Assembly (NCBI GenBank): GCA_947632385.1 | Contig: CANRPD010000012.1 | Coordinates: 1 to 49,796 of the forward strand | DNA length: 49,796 nt | Direction of reading: 5' to 3' | DNA from: an uncultured Clostridia bacterium | GTDB lineage: Bacteria > Bacillota > Clostridia > Oscillospirales > Acutalibacteraceae | In this document: positions 7,772-16,048 of the stretch, piece after piece | How the letters are laid out: every line of letters starts with the position of its first letter | Position numbering within the stretch: the stretch's first letter is position 1 | The notes under the pieces: generated by a model | Databases searched by the model: none | What the model was told of the DNA's origin: nothing | What the model saw: only the letters and a program-made list of their open reading frames with translations | Program-made: the position numbers and the translations under genes

Positions 7772-9370
7772 GTGGACCGTCTCTCTCCCGCCAAAAAGGT
7801 GTTGATCCTGGTGCTGTGCGCCCTGCTCCTGCTGACCCAGACGGCCTGCGGCGCCGCCAAGGCCGGCAAGGCGTTCGTCACGGCGCTGCCCCGGGAGATC
7901 CTCTCCCTGGATCCCCAGGCCGCGTGGGGCGCTTCTGCCCAGACGGTGCTCCGGGAGATCTTCGAGGGCCTGTGCCGGGTGGGCGAGGACGGCAAAGCCG
8001 TGCCCGGGGTGGCCTCCCGGTGGGAGACTCAGGAAAACGGCACCCGGTATGTCTTCCATCTGCGAAAAGCCTTCTGGAGCGACGGTGAGCCGGTCACCGC
8101 CCAGGATTTCCTCTTTGGGATCCGGCGGGCCCTGCGCCCGGAGACCAAAGCCACCGCGGTACAGGACCTGTTCCTCATCAAAAACGCCCGGGCGGTCTAC
8201 CAAGGCCAGCTGCCGGAGGACGCGCTGGGCATCACCGTTCGGGATGACCGGACCCTGGTCATCGACCTGGAAGTCCCCTTCCCGGACTTTCCCCTGCTCA
8301 CCGCCGGGAGCCATTACATGCCCTGCCGGGAGGACTTTTTCGATGCCAGCGTGGGGCACTACGGCCTTTCCGGCGAATATCTGCTGACCAACGGCCCCTT
8401 CACCTTTGCCAGCATCTATGCCTGGGATTCGGACTATGGCGAGCGGAGCATCACCCTGGTGCCCTCCGACACCTACCGTGGTGAGCGGGATGCGGAGCCC
8501 GCCTCGGTCCAATATCTCATCGACTATGACGATGCCGTGGATGCGGATCCCCTGTTTGCCCTGCAGGCAGGCACCGTGGACCTGCTGGAGGTCTCCCGCA
8601 GCCTGGCCCAGGAGGCGGAGCTCCGGGACCTGCCAGTGCTCTCCCAGGAAAACGCCACCATCGGGCTCTTGCTCAATCCGGCGTGCGAAGCCCTTCAGGA
8701 TCTCCAGGTGCGCAGACTGTTCCTGCAGACCCTGGACCGGGCCGATCTGCTGCAGCGCGGCCAGGACCTGGGCCCCGCTGCCCAGGGGATCTTTCCCGCC
8801 ACGGTCCTTTGGTCGGGCCATCGCTACTACGACGCCGGTGACGCCGCCTATCCCCCTGCCGATCCCACGGTGGTGGAGGGGCTCTCCGCCCTGCTGGAAC
8901 AAAAGGACTGGGACCGCCTGCCCGGGATCACCGTGCTCTGCCCGGACGACGAAGCCTCGGTGGCGGTGGTCACCGGGATGCTCATCGCCTGGAACGCGGT
9001 CCTGGGCAACGCCTTCAATATGCTGCCGCTGCCCGAGGAAGAACTCAACGCCCGGGTGGCCGCCGGGGACTACGAAGCCGCGCTGTTCGCCTTCCGTCCC
9101 CATGCTGCCACCGTGTTTGGAGCGTTCGCGGCCTTCGGGTGGGGGCAGGCGGAGCTGCTCCCCGAAGAATGGGACTATGCCGCCCAGCTCAACGCCCTGA
9201 CCTTCGACAAGGCTGCCTGTCAGGCCCTGGAACAGCAGCTGGCCCAGCAGTATGTGTTCTATCCCCTGTTTTCCGGTCAGACCTTCTACGCCCTGTCCCC
9301 CAAGTCCCGGCGGATCACCCTCTCCCCGGAGGGGACCGTGGAATTCGGCAAGGCGCGCAAGGTGTCCTAG
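7772..9370 (+). CDS. ABC transporter substrate-binding lipoprotein, family 5 (OppA/DppA-like)
   Basis: A 532-residue extracellular solute-binding protein of the peptide/nickel class. The N-terminus is a signal peptide ending TQTACG, a loose lipobox with Cys as the probable lipid anchor. Family landmarks include LSLDPQAAWG, IFEGLCRVGEDG and the SDGEPVTAQDF segment. Start chosen at the GTG at 7772, seven bases after AAAGAAGG; a GTG at 7766 is also possible. No permease or ATPase genes lie beside it, so it is an orphan that must share a transporter encoded elsewhere or act as a receptor. Confidence 0.88.
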   Translation: MDRLSPAKKVLILVLCALLLLTQTACGAAKAGKAFVTALPREILSLDPQAAWGASAQTVLREIFEGLCRVGEDGKAVPGVASRWETQENGTRYVFHLRKAFWSDGEPVTAQDFLFGIRRALRPETKATAVQDLFLIKNARAVYQGQLPEDALGITVRDDRTLVIDLEVPFPDFPLLTAGSHYMPCREDFFDASVGHYGLSGEYLLTNGPFTFASIYAWDSDYGERSITLVPSDTYRGERDAEPASVQYLIDYDDAVDADPLFALQAGTVDLLEVSRSLAQEAELRDLPVLSQENATIGLLLNPACEALQDLQVRRLFLQTLDRADLLQRGQDLGPAAQGIFPATVLWSGHRYYDAGDAAYPPADPTVVEGLSALLEQKDWDRLPGITVLCPDDEASVAVVTGMLIAWNAVLGNAFNMLPLPEEELNARVAAGDYEAALFAFRPHAATVFGAFAAFGWGQAELLPEEWDYAAQLNALTFDKAACQALEQQLAQQYVFYPLFSGQTFYALSPKSRRITLSPEGTVEFGKARKVS

Positions 9371-9390
9371 ACACCTCCCCCTCCACAGGA

Positions 9391-9419
9391 AAAAGCCCCG
9401 GCACACCGCCGGGGCTTTT
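9391..9419. terminator. bidirectional intrinsic terminator
   Basis: A perfect 12-bp stem (AAAAGCCCCGGC with GCCGGGGCTTTT) lies between the convergent substrate-binding-protein and CpXC genes. A-run and T-run on both sides suit termination in both directions. Confidence 0.9.
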
Positions 9420-9431
9420 GGTTCGCTGGTT

Positions 9432-10067
9432 TCAGCTGTTCTGATATTCGTTGATGATGCGCCGGGCCAGCTTGGCGTCCACCGTGGCAAACCCGTCCGG
9501 ATCGTGATAGTCCAGGGTGCGCAGCACCTCCTGGGACTGCTTGTACACGTCCATCCGGGTGGCGTGATAGACCGGCTCCTCCCGACGGGGCAGGAAAATG
9601 GCGAATTCGATCTCCTCGGTCTCCGGATTCAACCGGCTGAAATAGGCGTGCAGCCGGTTGACCTGGTAGGAGTTCCGGATGATGGCGCACAGCGCGTCCT
9701 TCACCAGCTCCACCGCGGCATCGTCCAGCCCCGCGTCGAAGATCAGGATCTTCTCCTTGAGCTCGGCCAGGTTCTTCACCTGCCGCTTGGTAAAGGGGGC
9801 GATGGCCGCCGTGGGCTCCACGGTGCTGTCGGTCCCCGTGGGCGTCACACTGACCACCAAACGCTTCTGCGGATCCGTATAGAGGAACGGGTAGACCATG
9901 GCGGCAAAATAATTGCACCGGTCACAGCGCCAGTCGAACAGGGTCTCCTGCAGGATCTGCTCCTTGAGCTCCGGGTTCTCCTGGCTGTTGATCCCCGCCA
10001 GCAGCCGGTATTTCTGTGTCTCGCCGCACTGCGGGCAGACGATCTCCTTCACGATTTCAGTTGACAT
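9432..10067 (-). CDS. CpXC domain protein
   Basis: A 211-residue protein with an N-terminal zinc-ribbon-like CpXC domain: VCPQCGE at residues 10-16 and WRCDRCNYFA about 35 residues later supply four Cys ligands. The rest is a mixed alpha/beta region without a recognised motif. CpXC proteins are common in Firmicutes and functionally uncharacterised. Start at the ATG at 10067 with GGAGGAAA upstream. The Cys-rich gene lies 29 bases upstream on the same strand, so two Cys-motif proteins probably share a transcript. Confidence 0.8.
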   Translation of the reverse strand: MSTEIVKEIVCPQCGETQKYRLLAGINSQENPELKEQILQETLFDWRCDRCNYFAAMVYPFLYTDPQKRLVVSVTPTGTDSTVEPTAAIAPFTKRQVKNLAELKEKILIFDAGLDDAAVELVKDALCAIIRNSYQVNRLHAYFSRLNPETEEIEFAIFLPRREEPVYHATRMDVYKQSQEVLRTLDYHDPDGFATVDAKLARRIINEYQNS

Positions 10068-10096
10068 CCCCGTTTCCTCCCGGACCAAATGATGAT

Positions 10097-10603
10097 TTAG
10101 CCCTCAAAGGGCAGCTCGCTGTTCTGCTTTTCCTCCTGGGCATCCTCCTGGGTGGGATCGGAATCGAAGCTCTCCACATCCTCCAGCGTGACTTCCTCGG
10201 TCTCCGTCTCCTCTGCACCGCAGCCGCAGCAGCAGCAGCCGGACCCTTCCTCTGGTGCCTCTTCCTCGCCGCCGCAGCAGCACTCTTCTCCACAGGTGCA
10301 TTCGTCTCCGCAGTCGCAGACGTCCGCCCCGGCGTTCACCTGCTCCATCAGGGCCTGGGCATTGGCAATGCGCTCCAGGATCCCATCCAGCTCCACGCAG
10401 TGGGTCTCGGTCACGTCGTTTTCGCTGTCCCGCAGATGATTGTAATAGTATCGGCCCAGGGCCAGGAATTCCTTATCCGCGTTTCCGTTTTCAATGCGGA
10501 TCACCGTCCGCAGGCGGTTGAGATTGGCGTTCTTCCGGTTGGCCTCGGTGAGTTTGCCCGCGGCGCCGTTGATGGCATCCTTTAGATTCTTCAACAGATC
10601 CAT
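10097..10603 (-). CDS. acidic Cys-rich protein with N-terminal helical domain
   Basis: A 168-residue protein of unknown family. Residues 1-95 look helical and carry LGRYYYNHLRD. Residues 96-128 hold 12 cysteines in two clusters (CDCGDECTCGEECCC and GCCCCGCG) separated by an acidic linker. The C-terminal 40 residues are strongly acidic. The Cys clusters suggest binding of several metal ions, as in metallothionein-like or metal-sensing tails, but this is inference. ATG at 10603 follows AAGGAGA. It sits upstream of the CpXC gene and is divergent from the sigma region 4-like gene. Confidence 0.7.
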   Translation of the reverse strand: MDLLKNLKDAINGAAGKLTEANRKNANLNRLRTVIRIENGNADKEFLALGRYYYNHLRDSENDVTETHCVELDGILERIANAQALMEQVNAGADVCDCGDECTCGEECCCGGEEEAPEEGSGCCCCGCGAEETETEEVTLEDVESFDSDPTQEDAQEEKQNSELPFEG

Positions 10604-10776
10604 AGTATCTTCTCCTTTGATGAACGGCTGACGGCTCTCGGTTTACGCTCCCTGCCGGGCCGCTGCGGCAAGGGTATGCTCCAACATTTATCATTATAGC
10701 ACATCTTTTCGCAAATGAACAGCCCTTTTTTCGGATTCCAAGGCGAAAATAAATTCGAAAAAATGCGCCTGCCCCC

Positions 10777-10805
10777 TTGCCAACCGGCCGGATCTCTGCT
10801 ATCAT
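10777..10805 (+). promoter_or_regulatory. sigma-A-type promoter of the sigma region 4-like gene
   Basis: TTGCCA at 10777-10782 and TATCAT at 10800-10805 with a 17-base spacer. The start of transcription would be about 30 bases before the ATG at 10843. Confidence 0.65.
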
Positions 10806-10842
10806 AGAAGGTAGAACAAACGTTTTAAAAGGAGGTCCTTTC

Positions 10843-11160
10843 ATGTCTACCTTTACCCGTGCCAACCGCAAACTGCTGGACGACGTGCTGCCGGCCGACA
10901 CCCGGGATCCGGCGGAGCCCATCAGCCGCAGGCAGCGAGCAGCCCTGAACCGAGCCCTGCAGCAGGCCATCCAACAGGAGCTCACCCAGCGACAGCGGGA
11001 CTGCCTGGAGCAGTACTACTACCAGCGGCTCACCCAGGAGGCCATCGCCCAGAACCTGGAGAACACCCGCTCCACCGTGTGCAAACACTTGCAAAAGGCC
11101 CGCGCCCGGCTGCGCCACGCCCTGGAATACACCCTGCTGACGGATAAAAGACCGGATTGA
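10843..11160 (+). CDS. sigma-70 region 4-like HTH protein
   Basis: A 105-residue protein whose C-terminal half (about residues 45-95) is a sigma region 4-type helix-turn-helix: LTQRQRDCLEQYYYQRLTQE then AIAQNLENTRSTVCKHLQKA, which fits -35 recognition helices. There is no region 2, so it is not a full sigma factor. Such single-domain proteins resemble the YlxM/UPF0122 and phage-derived sigma-like regulators. ATG at 10843 follows AAAGGAGG. It is divergent from the Cys-rich gene, and the promoter of the next gene overlaps its stop codon. Confidence 0.75.
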   Translation: MSTFTRANRKLLDDVLPADTRDPAEPISRRQRAALNRALQQAIQQELTQRQRDCLEQYYYQRLTQEAIAQNLENTRSTVCKHLQKARARLRHALEYTLLTDKRPD

Positions 11161-11185
11161 CTTCCACCGGAAAATCCCGTATACT
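11157..11185 (+). promoter_or_regulatory. sigma-A-type promoter of the HAD-IIA phosphatase gene
   Basis: TTGACT at 11157-11162 and TATACT at 11180-11185, 17-base spacer. The -35 box overlaps the stop codon of the preceding gene. Confidence 0.75.
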
Positions 11186-11213
11186 GGTAAAAAATCGCCT
11201 TTGGGAGGCTGCT

Positions 11214-12011
11214 ATGAACGATCTTTCCTGCCTCAAGCCGATCCGCATGTTCGTTCTGGACATGGACGGCACCATCTACCTGGGGGACCGGCTGTTCCCG
11301 TTCACCCCGTCCTTTCTGGAGACGGTCCGCGCCACCGGCCGGGACTTCTGCTTCTTCACCAACAACAGCTCCAAAAACCGGCAGGCCTACCTGGAAAAGC
11401 TGGACCGCATGGGCATCCGGATCCCCCCGGAGAAGATGCTCATCTCCAACGGCGTCATCCTGGACTGGCTCGCCGCCAACCGGCCGGGGGAGCGCTGCTA
11501 TCTGGTGGGCACCCCGCCCCTGACCCGGGATTTTCTCGACGCCGGCGTGGCTTTAGACGACCGGGACCCGGACTACGTGGTGCTGGGATTCGACACCACC
11601 CTGACCTATGAAAAGCTGGAAAAGGCGTGTTCCTTCATCCGCCGGGGCAAGCCGGTATACGGCGTGAACCCCGACTTCAACTGCCCCGTAGAGGGCGGCT
11701 TCATCCCGGACTGCGGCTCCATCGCGGCCCTGGTGAAGGCCTCTACCGGGGTCCAGTGCGAATTTTTCGGCAAGCCCTCTCCCCACACCCTCCGCTATAT
11801 GCTGGAGCACACCGGTTGCAAGCCCCAGGAGCTGGCGGTGGTGGGCGACCGGCTGTACACCGACATTGCCGTAGCAGACGGTTCCCCGGTGGTGTCCATC
11901 CTGGTGATGAGCGGCGAGACCACGCCTGAGATGCTGGCGGAAAGCCCCGTGCAGCCGGACCTGGTCGTTTCCGACTTGGGAGAGCTGGCCAGCGTCTTAC
12001 AAAGCCTTTGA
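11214..12011 (+). CDS. HAD-IIA family sugar phosphatase (NagD/AraL-like)
   Basis: A 265-residue cytosolic phosphatase of the haloacid dehalogenase superfamily, subclass IIA. Motif I is LDMDGTIYLGD with the nucleophile Asp, motif II is FFTNNSSK, the motif III Lys is probably in the FGKPSPHT segment, and motif IV is VGDRLYTDIAVA. The cap domain lies between motifs II and III, as in NagD and 4-nitrophenylphosphatases. Members dephosphorylate sugar phosphates or nucleotides; the substrate cannot be fixed here. ATG at 11214 follows GGGAGG. Confidence 0.9.
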   Translation: MNDLSCLKPIRMFVLDMDGTIYLGDRLFPFTPSFLETVRATGRDFCFFTNNSSKNRQAYLEKLDRMGIRIPPEKMLISNGVILDWLAANRPGERCYLVGTPPLTRDFLDAGVALDDRDPDYVVLGFDTTLTYEKLEKACSFIRRGKPVYGVNPDFNCPVEGGFIPDCGSIAALVKASTGVQCEFFGKPSPHTLRYMLEHTGCKPQELAVVGDRLYTDIAVADGSPVVSILVMSGETTPEMLAESPVQPDLVVSDLGELASVLQSL

Positions 12012-12033
12012 GCTCCCGGTTTTCCCTTTTGCG

Positions 12034-12063
12034 GAATACGGTTCCTCCTGCCGGTCCATACTA
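12034..12063 (+). promoter_or_regulatory. forespore (sigma-G/sigma-F type) promoter of spoVAE
   Basis: GAATA at 12034-12038 and CATACTA at 12057-12063 with an 18-base spacer match the B. subtilis sigma-G pattern GMATA, 18 bases, CATNHTA exactly. The promoter lies 26 bases before spoVAE, whose B. subtilis counterpart is under sigma-G control. Confidence 0.7.
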
Positions 12064-12088
12064 ACTCCAAAAGGAAAGGAGGATCCGA

Positions 12089-12445
12089 TTGGAGTATTGC
12101 AACGCCTTTTGGGTGGGCGGGCTCATCTGTGTGGCAGGCCAGCTGCTGCTGGACCTCACCAAGCTGACCCCCGCCCGGATCATGGTGCTGTACGTCACCC
12201 TGGGCGTGGCCCTGGGGGCGCTGGGGTGGTACGGCCCCCTGGTGGAATTTGCCGGTTCCGGGGCCACGGTGCCCCTGTGCGGGTTCGGCTGGGCCCTCAG
12301 CGAGGGGGTGCGCCGGGCCGTGCACGAAAAGGGCTTCCTGGGGATCTTCACCGGCGGCTTCACCGCAGGGGCGGCAGGCACCGCAGCGGCCGTATTCTTC
12401 GGATATCTGGCAGCGCTGCTGGCCCGGCCCAAGGCCAAAAACTAA
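12089..12445 (+). CDS. spoVAE: stage V sporulation protein AE (SpoVAEb type)
   Basis: A 118-residue integral membrane protein of the SpoVA channel, which loads dipicolinic acid into the forespore and releases it on germination. Family signatures include VGGLICVAGQLLLDLTKLTP at the start, a central GSGATVPLCGFGWAL, and EKGFLGIFTGGFTA. It uses a TTG start at 12089, six bases after AAGGAAAGGAGG. SpoVAC and SpoVAD normally flank this gene, but here it stands alone, so the other subunits must be elsewhere. A forespore-type promoter sits just upstream. Confidence 0.93.
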   Translation: MEYCNAFWVGGLICVAGQLLLDLTKLTPARIMVLYVTLGVALGALGWYGPLVEFAGSGATVPLCGFGWALSEGVRRAVHEKGFLGIFTGGFTAGAAGTAAAVFFGYLAALLARPKAKN

Positions 12446-12451
12446 ACGGAA

Positions 12452-12483
12452 ACAGGACCCGCTCCCATGGGAGCGGGTCCTGT
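12452..12483. terminator. palindrome between convergent spoVAE and htrA-like genes
   Basis: A 14-bp perfect stem (12452-12465/12470-12483) with a tetraloop lies between two convergent genes. No long T-run follows on either side, so termination is probable rather than certain. Confidence 0.65.
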
Positions 12484-12502
12484 GCGCAGGAGGATGCTTC
12501 GC

Positions 12503-13891
12503 TTACTCCGAAATACCCGTATTTTCGCTGAGCACCAGCTCCAGCTGTCCGCTTTGGCGGCCGGTGGCGCTCCGGTCCACGGTGAGTGTCACCGTGTCCC
12601 CGGGCTTCTTGTTCACCAGATAGGAGGAGATGGTGGATGCCGAAACGATCTGCGTCCCGTCGATGGCGGTGATCATGTCGCCCCGCATCAGTCCGGCGTC
12701 CTCGGCCTCACGGCTGGTGACCCGGGTGACATAATATCCCGCGTTCATCCCGTAGAAGCCGGCGGTCAGCTGATCGATATACTGCCCGGAGAACCCGGGC
12801 GCCGCCCGATCCTTCACATAGCCGTACTGCATCAGATCCGAGACGATGGGCTGCACCAGATCGCTGGGGATGGCAAAGCCCAGTCCCTCATAGCCGGTGG
12901 CCACGATCTTGGAGGAGTTGATCCCCACCACCAGGCCGTTCATGTCCACCAGCGCGCCGCCGGAGTTGCCGGGGTTGATGGCCGCGTCGGTCTGGATGCA
13001 CTTGACGGAGTACCCGGTGTCGCTGTTGGTGACCTCCCGGTCCAGCGCCGAGACGTAGCCAAAGGTCACGCTGGAGTTGAGCTGCATGCCGCCGGGGTTG
13101 CCGATGGCCATCACGGCGTCCATCACCCGCAGGTCCGAGGAGCTGCCGAACTGGGCGGGGGTCAGCTCATCTTCGGTGTTGACCTTGATCACCGCCAGGT
13201 CGGTCTGGGTGTCCTCGCCCACCAGCTCGGCCTCATAGGTCAGCCCTTCCGAGGTGACCACCTTCAGGCTGGTGGCGCCGTCCACCACGTGCTGGTTGGT
13301 GACGATATACCCGTCCTTGGAGAGGACGATCCCCGAGCCCTCTCCGGCGGGGGTCAGCTCGCCGCCGTTCTCCTGGGAGTACCCGTACCCGAAGAAGAAC
13401 CCGTAGGAGGGGCTCACCTGGTAGTTCTGCACGCACACCACCGAAGGGATCATCTTCTCAGCAATCTCCTGCTGGCTCATGCTCTCCAGGGTGACGGTGC
13501 CGGTCTGCTCAGGGGTGGACTCTGCCCGCTTGTACAGGGTCAGGGCGGGGGCATCGGTGCTGCCGCTCTCCGGCTCGATGGCCACCACGCCCCGCTGGAT
13601 CAGGCCCACGAACACTCCCAGGCTGGCAAAGGACGTCACCGCGCAGGCCAGGACCACCGCCAGCAGCTTGAGCCCAAAATGCCCGCCCTTTTTCTTCTCC
13701 TTGGGCTTGACAGGCTGCGGGGGATAGTACATGGGCTGCTGCCGGGGCGGCCAGGTGTAGGCCGTCTGTTGGGTCTGCTGGGTCGTCTGACCGTAGGGCT
13801 GGTTCTGCTGGGGATACGAGGCATAGCCGCCGGCGGGGTCTTTGGACTCAGAGGGGTTGTTTTGATTGAGATCATTGTTATAGGAATTCAT
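12503..13891 (-). CDS. htrA: HtrA/DegP-like membrane-anchored serine protease with PDZ domain
   Basis: A 462-residue envelope protease. The cytosolic N-terminal tail (residues 1-85) is rich in Gln, Pro, Asn and Tyr; one membrane helix follows (about 90-115). The trypsin-like domain has the triad His in VTNQHVVDG, Asp in QTDLAVIKV and Ser in NPGNSGGALV. The C-terminal PDZ domain carries GFYGMNAGYYVTRV. Members degrade or refold misfolded exported proteins. ATG at 13891 follows AAAGGAG by a normal distance; the longer upstream frame has no support. It is a single-gene leftward unit. Confidence 0.93.
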   Translation of the reverse strand: MNSYNNDLNQNNPSESKDPAGGYASYPQQNQPYGQTTQQTQQTAYTWPPRQQPMYYPPQPVKPKEKKKGGHFGLKLLAVVLACAVTSFASLGVFVGLIQRGVVAIEPESGSTDAPALTLYKRAESTPEQTGTVTLESMSQQEIAEKMIPSVVCVQNYQVSPSYGFFFGYGYSQENGGELTPAGEGSGIVLSKDGYIVTNQHVVDGATSLKVVTSEGLTYEAELVGEDTQTDLAVIKVNTEDELTPAQFGSSSDLRVMDAVMAIGNPGGMQLNSSVTFGYVSALDREVTNSDTGYSVKCIQTDAAINPGNSGGALVDMNGLVVGINSSKIVATGYEGLGFAIPSDLVQPIVSDLMQYGYVKDRAAPGFSGQYIDQLTAGFYGMNAGYYVTRVTSREAEDAGLMRGDMITAIDGTQIVSASTISSYLVNKKPGDTVTLTVDRSATGRQSGQLELVLSENTGISE

Positions 13892-14134
13892 TGTGTGTTC
13901 TCCTTTCACCAATGTGTACGCTTGCCAATCGGTTTCTTTCCTTTGTACGCCCCTATTTTCTCCCCCCAATGTGAAAAGGATGTGACGGTTTGCACACACT
14001 TTGCTGAATATTCGGAAAAGTTCTGCTGACCGCCCGGCCCCCGCCGGAAGGCGGGGCCGGGCGCGGGAGGTGCGAACCGACCCCGGGCGGCGCTGCCCCG
14101 CCGCAGACCTCCCTTTTCCCCCTTCGACCCCATC
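13892..14134. other. divergent intergenic region with GC-rich hairpins
   Basis: No gene was seen between the htrA-like start and the sensor-kinase promoter. It contains a 14-bp hairpin with one bulged C (14031-14063) and a second stem GGGAGGT/ACCTCCC (14065-14071/14107-14113) enclosing a smaller GC-rich fold. No unambiguous -10 box for the htrA-like gene was found. Confidence 0.6.
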
Positions 14135-14163
14135 TTGCAAAAACCGCCGCCCTATGGTATACT
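14135..14163 (+). promoter_or_regulatory. sigma-A-type promoter of the GHKL sensor kinase
   Basis: TTGCAA at 14135-14140 and TATACT at 14158-14163, 17-base spacer. The predicted leader before the ATG at 14283 is about 110 bases and holds no evident regulatory fold. Confidence 0.75.
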
Positions 14164-14282
14164 GAGTTTAAAGGACGTATTTCGGTTCCCGCCCGTGCCT
14201 GCCAAAAGCCCCGCTGGGCCCCTTCCGGCACGCCATGGGCACATTCACAGCCGGCAAATCCGGCTGCCGGGGGAGATTCATC

Positions 14283-15965
14283 ATGAACAAGACCGTCCGT
14301 ATCATCCTGTGTGTCCTGGCCTTCGCCATCCTCTGCGCGGGGATCGTCTCCTTCCTGGAGATCTTCTCCCCCGCCGAGAGCCCCATCCTGGCCTATGTGG
14401 ACTGGTCCTCCTGTGAGGTCGTCAGTCCTTCCGGCTCCACCCGCTCCTTGGATCCCAACGTCTCCTTCCAGAACTGGAACTGGAGCCCCGGCGATACCTT
14501 CCGCCTGCGCACCACCCTCCCCCCTCTGGAGGACCACCCCGACTGGTACGGCCCCACCAGCTACCTTCTGCTGGACTGCGCCGCCCTCCAGTACGATGTC
14601 TCCCTGGACGGCAGACCCCTCTTCACCGCCGCTTTCCGTTCCATCGACCCCTTCGCCTCCATGTGCCAGCTCCACATCCCCCTCCCCGAGGAGGATGCCG
14701 GCAAGACCCTGGAGCTCACCTTCACCGCCTCCGATGCCATCGCCATCCAGATGCCCCTGGTGGCCCGGTTCAGCGGTGAGGACGTCCGCAGCTCCTTCAG
14801 CGCCTCCCTGGCCTGTGAGGATGCCCTGCCCGCCGGCGCCTTTGCCTTGGAGTGCGTGCTCATCTTTGCCATTTTCTTCGTCGGCCTCTATGCCGGTCAG
14901 GCCGATTGGTCCCTGCCCCTGCTGGCCATCGTGGCCTTCCTCAACGTCGCCACCCACCTCAATTCCCTCTCGGGGTACTATTTCCTCCCCAGCGGGCTCT
15001 ATTCCTTCCTCTTCAGCGACCAGTTCCCCCTCATCCCCATCGCCCTGCTGCTGGTGTTCCTCATCCTCAACAACCGCCGGTCCTTCTGGCGCTACCTGGG
15101 CTGGACCTCCCTGATCTGCGCGGTGGTGTTCGCCGCCTGCTACGGCATCGACCGCATGCGGGGCGGCAACTTCGCCTCCAACGTGGATCACAGCATCGAA
15201 ATGCTCTTCCTGGGCTCGTTCCGGGCCGTCCTCTCCTTCCTCAACGTCTACCTCACCGCGGCCTGCAGCCTCATCGCCGCCTGTGACATGGTCCGCCGCA
15301 CCTACGCGGTCTACAGCCGGGCCGATGCCCTGGCCCTGCGCAACCAGCTCATCACCGAGCAGTACCAGCACATCCGCGAAAGCGCCGAGGGCACCTCCCT
15401 CATGCGCCACGAGTGGAAGAACCAGCTCACCTCCCTCCACGTCCTGGCCCGCAAGGGGGACCCCGTGGCCCTGGAGCGCGCCCTCACCCGCCTGGACAGC
15501 CAGCTGGCGGAGCTCTCCCCCGGCAATTACAGCGACAACATCGCGGTGAACGTCCTGCTGCAAAACACCGCCGCCCGCTGCCGCCACCAGGAGATCAAAT
15601 TCACCGCCAGCGCCATGGTCCCCGCCGACCTCCCCGTGGAGGAGGCCGACCTCTGCTCCCTGCTCCTCAACCTGGTGGACAACGCCCTGGAGGCCGCCAG
15701 CCAGGTGGAGCCTGAAAAGCGCGTGGTGAAGATCAGCCTGAACGTCAACCAGGGCTATCTCGCCGTCAAGTGCGAGAACGCCTACAAGGGCCCCCTCTCC
15801 GTGGACGACAAGGGCGGTCTGCTCACCACCAAGCAGAACCGCGTGGGCGCCGCCGGCATGGGCCTGGCCCAGATCCGCGCCGTCACCGAGAAGTACCAGG
15901 GCATGTTCCACTTCTCCTACACCCCGGATTGGTTCACCGCCAACGCCTCCCTCCGCCTGCCCTGA
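14283..15965 (+). CDS. GHKL-family sensor histidine kinase (AgrC-like C-terminal half)
   Basis: A 560-residue membrane kinase. An N-terminal helix (residues 5-27) is followed by an extracytoplasmic domain (about 28-190), then about six membrane helices (195-350), a dimerisation helix, and a C-terminal ATPase. The phospho-acceptor is His376 in MRHEWKNQL. The N box is LLNLVDNALEA and the G box GAAGMGLAQI, both intact, so the kinase should be active. ATG at 14283 follows GGGGGAG. Codon use is unusually rich in CTC and TCC compared with neighbours. The likely partner is the LytTR regulator encoded convergently; no AgrB or AgrD gene is nearby. Confidence 0.88.
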   Translation: MNKTVRIILCVLAFAILCAGIVSFLEIFSPAESPILAYVDWSSCEVVSPSGSTRSLDPNVSFQNWNWSPGDTFRLRTTLPPLEDHPDWYGPTSYLLLDCAALQYDVSLDGRPLFTAAFRSIDPFASMCQLHIPLPEEDAGKTLELTFTASDAIAIQMPLVARFSGEDVRSSFSASLACEDALPAGAFALECVLIFAIFFVGLYAGQADWSLPLLAIVAFLNVATHLNSLSGYYFLPSGLYSFLFSDQFPLIPIALLLVFLILNNRRSFWRYLGWTSLICAVVFAACYGIDRMRGGNFASNVDHSIEMLFLGSFRAVLSFLNVYLTAACSLIAACDMVRRTYAVYSRADALALRNQLITEQYQHIRESAEGTSLMRHEWKNQLTSLHVLARKGDPVALERALTRLDSQLAELSPGNYSDNIAVNVLLQNTAARCRHQEIKFTASAMVPADLPVEEADLCSLLLNLVDNALEAASQVEPEKRVVKISLNVNQGYLAVKCENAYKGPLSVDDKGGLLTTKQNRVGAAGMGLAQIRAVTEKYQGMFHFSYTPDWFTANASLRLP

Positions 15966-15985
15966 TCCGCCACCTTCCAGACAGC

Positions 15986-16022
15986 AAAACAGCCCGTGGG
16001 CGCACGCCCACGGGCTGTTTTT
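15986..16022. terminator. bidirectional terminator between kinase and regulator
   Basis: A 16-bp or longer stem (AAAACAGCCCGTGGGCG with its complement, loop CAC) is flanked by A- and T-runs. It separates the convergent sensor-kinase and LytTR genes. Confidence 0.9.
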
Positions 16023-16048
16023 GTCGGTTTCGGTCGCTTTCGGTCGGT

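Noticed and set aside
14164..14282. Leader of the sensor kinase considered as a riboswitch
   Set aside because: No conserved aptamer motif and no terminator/antiterminator pair were seen.
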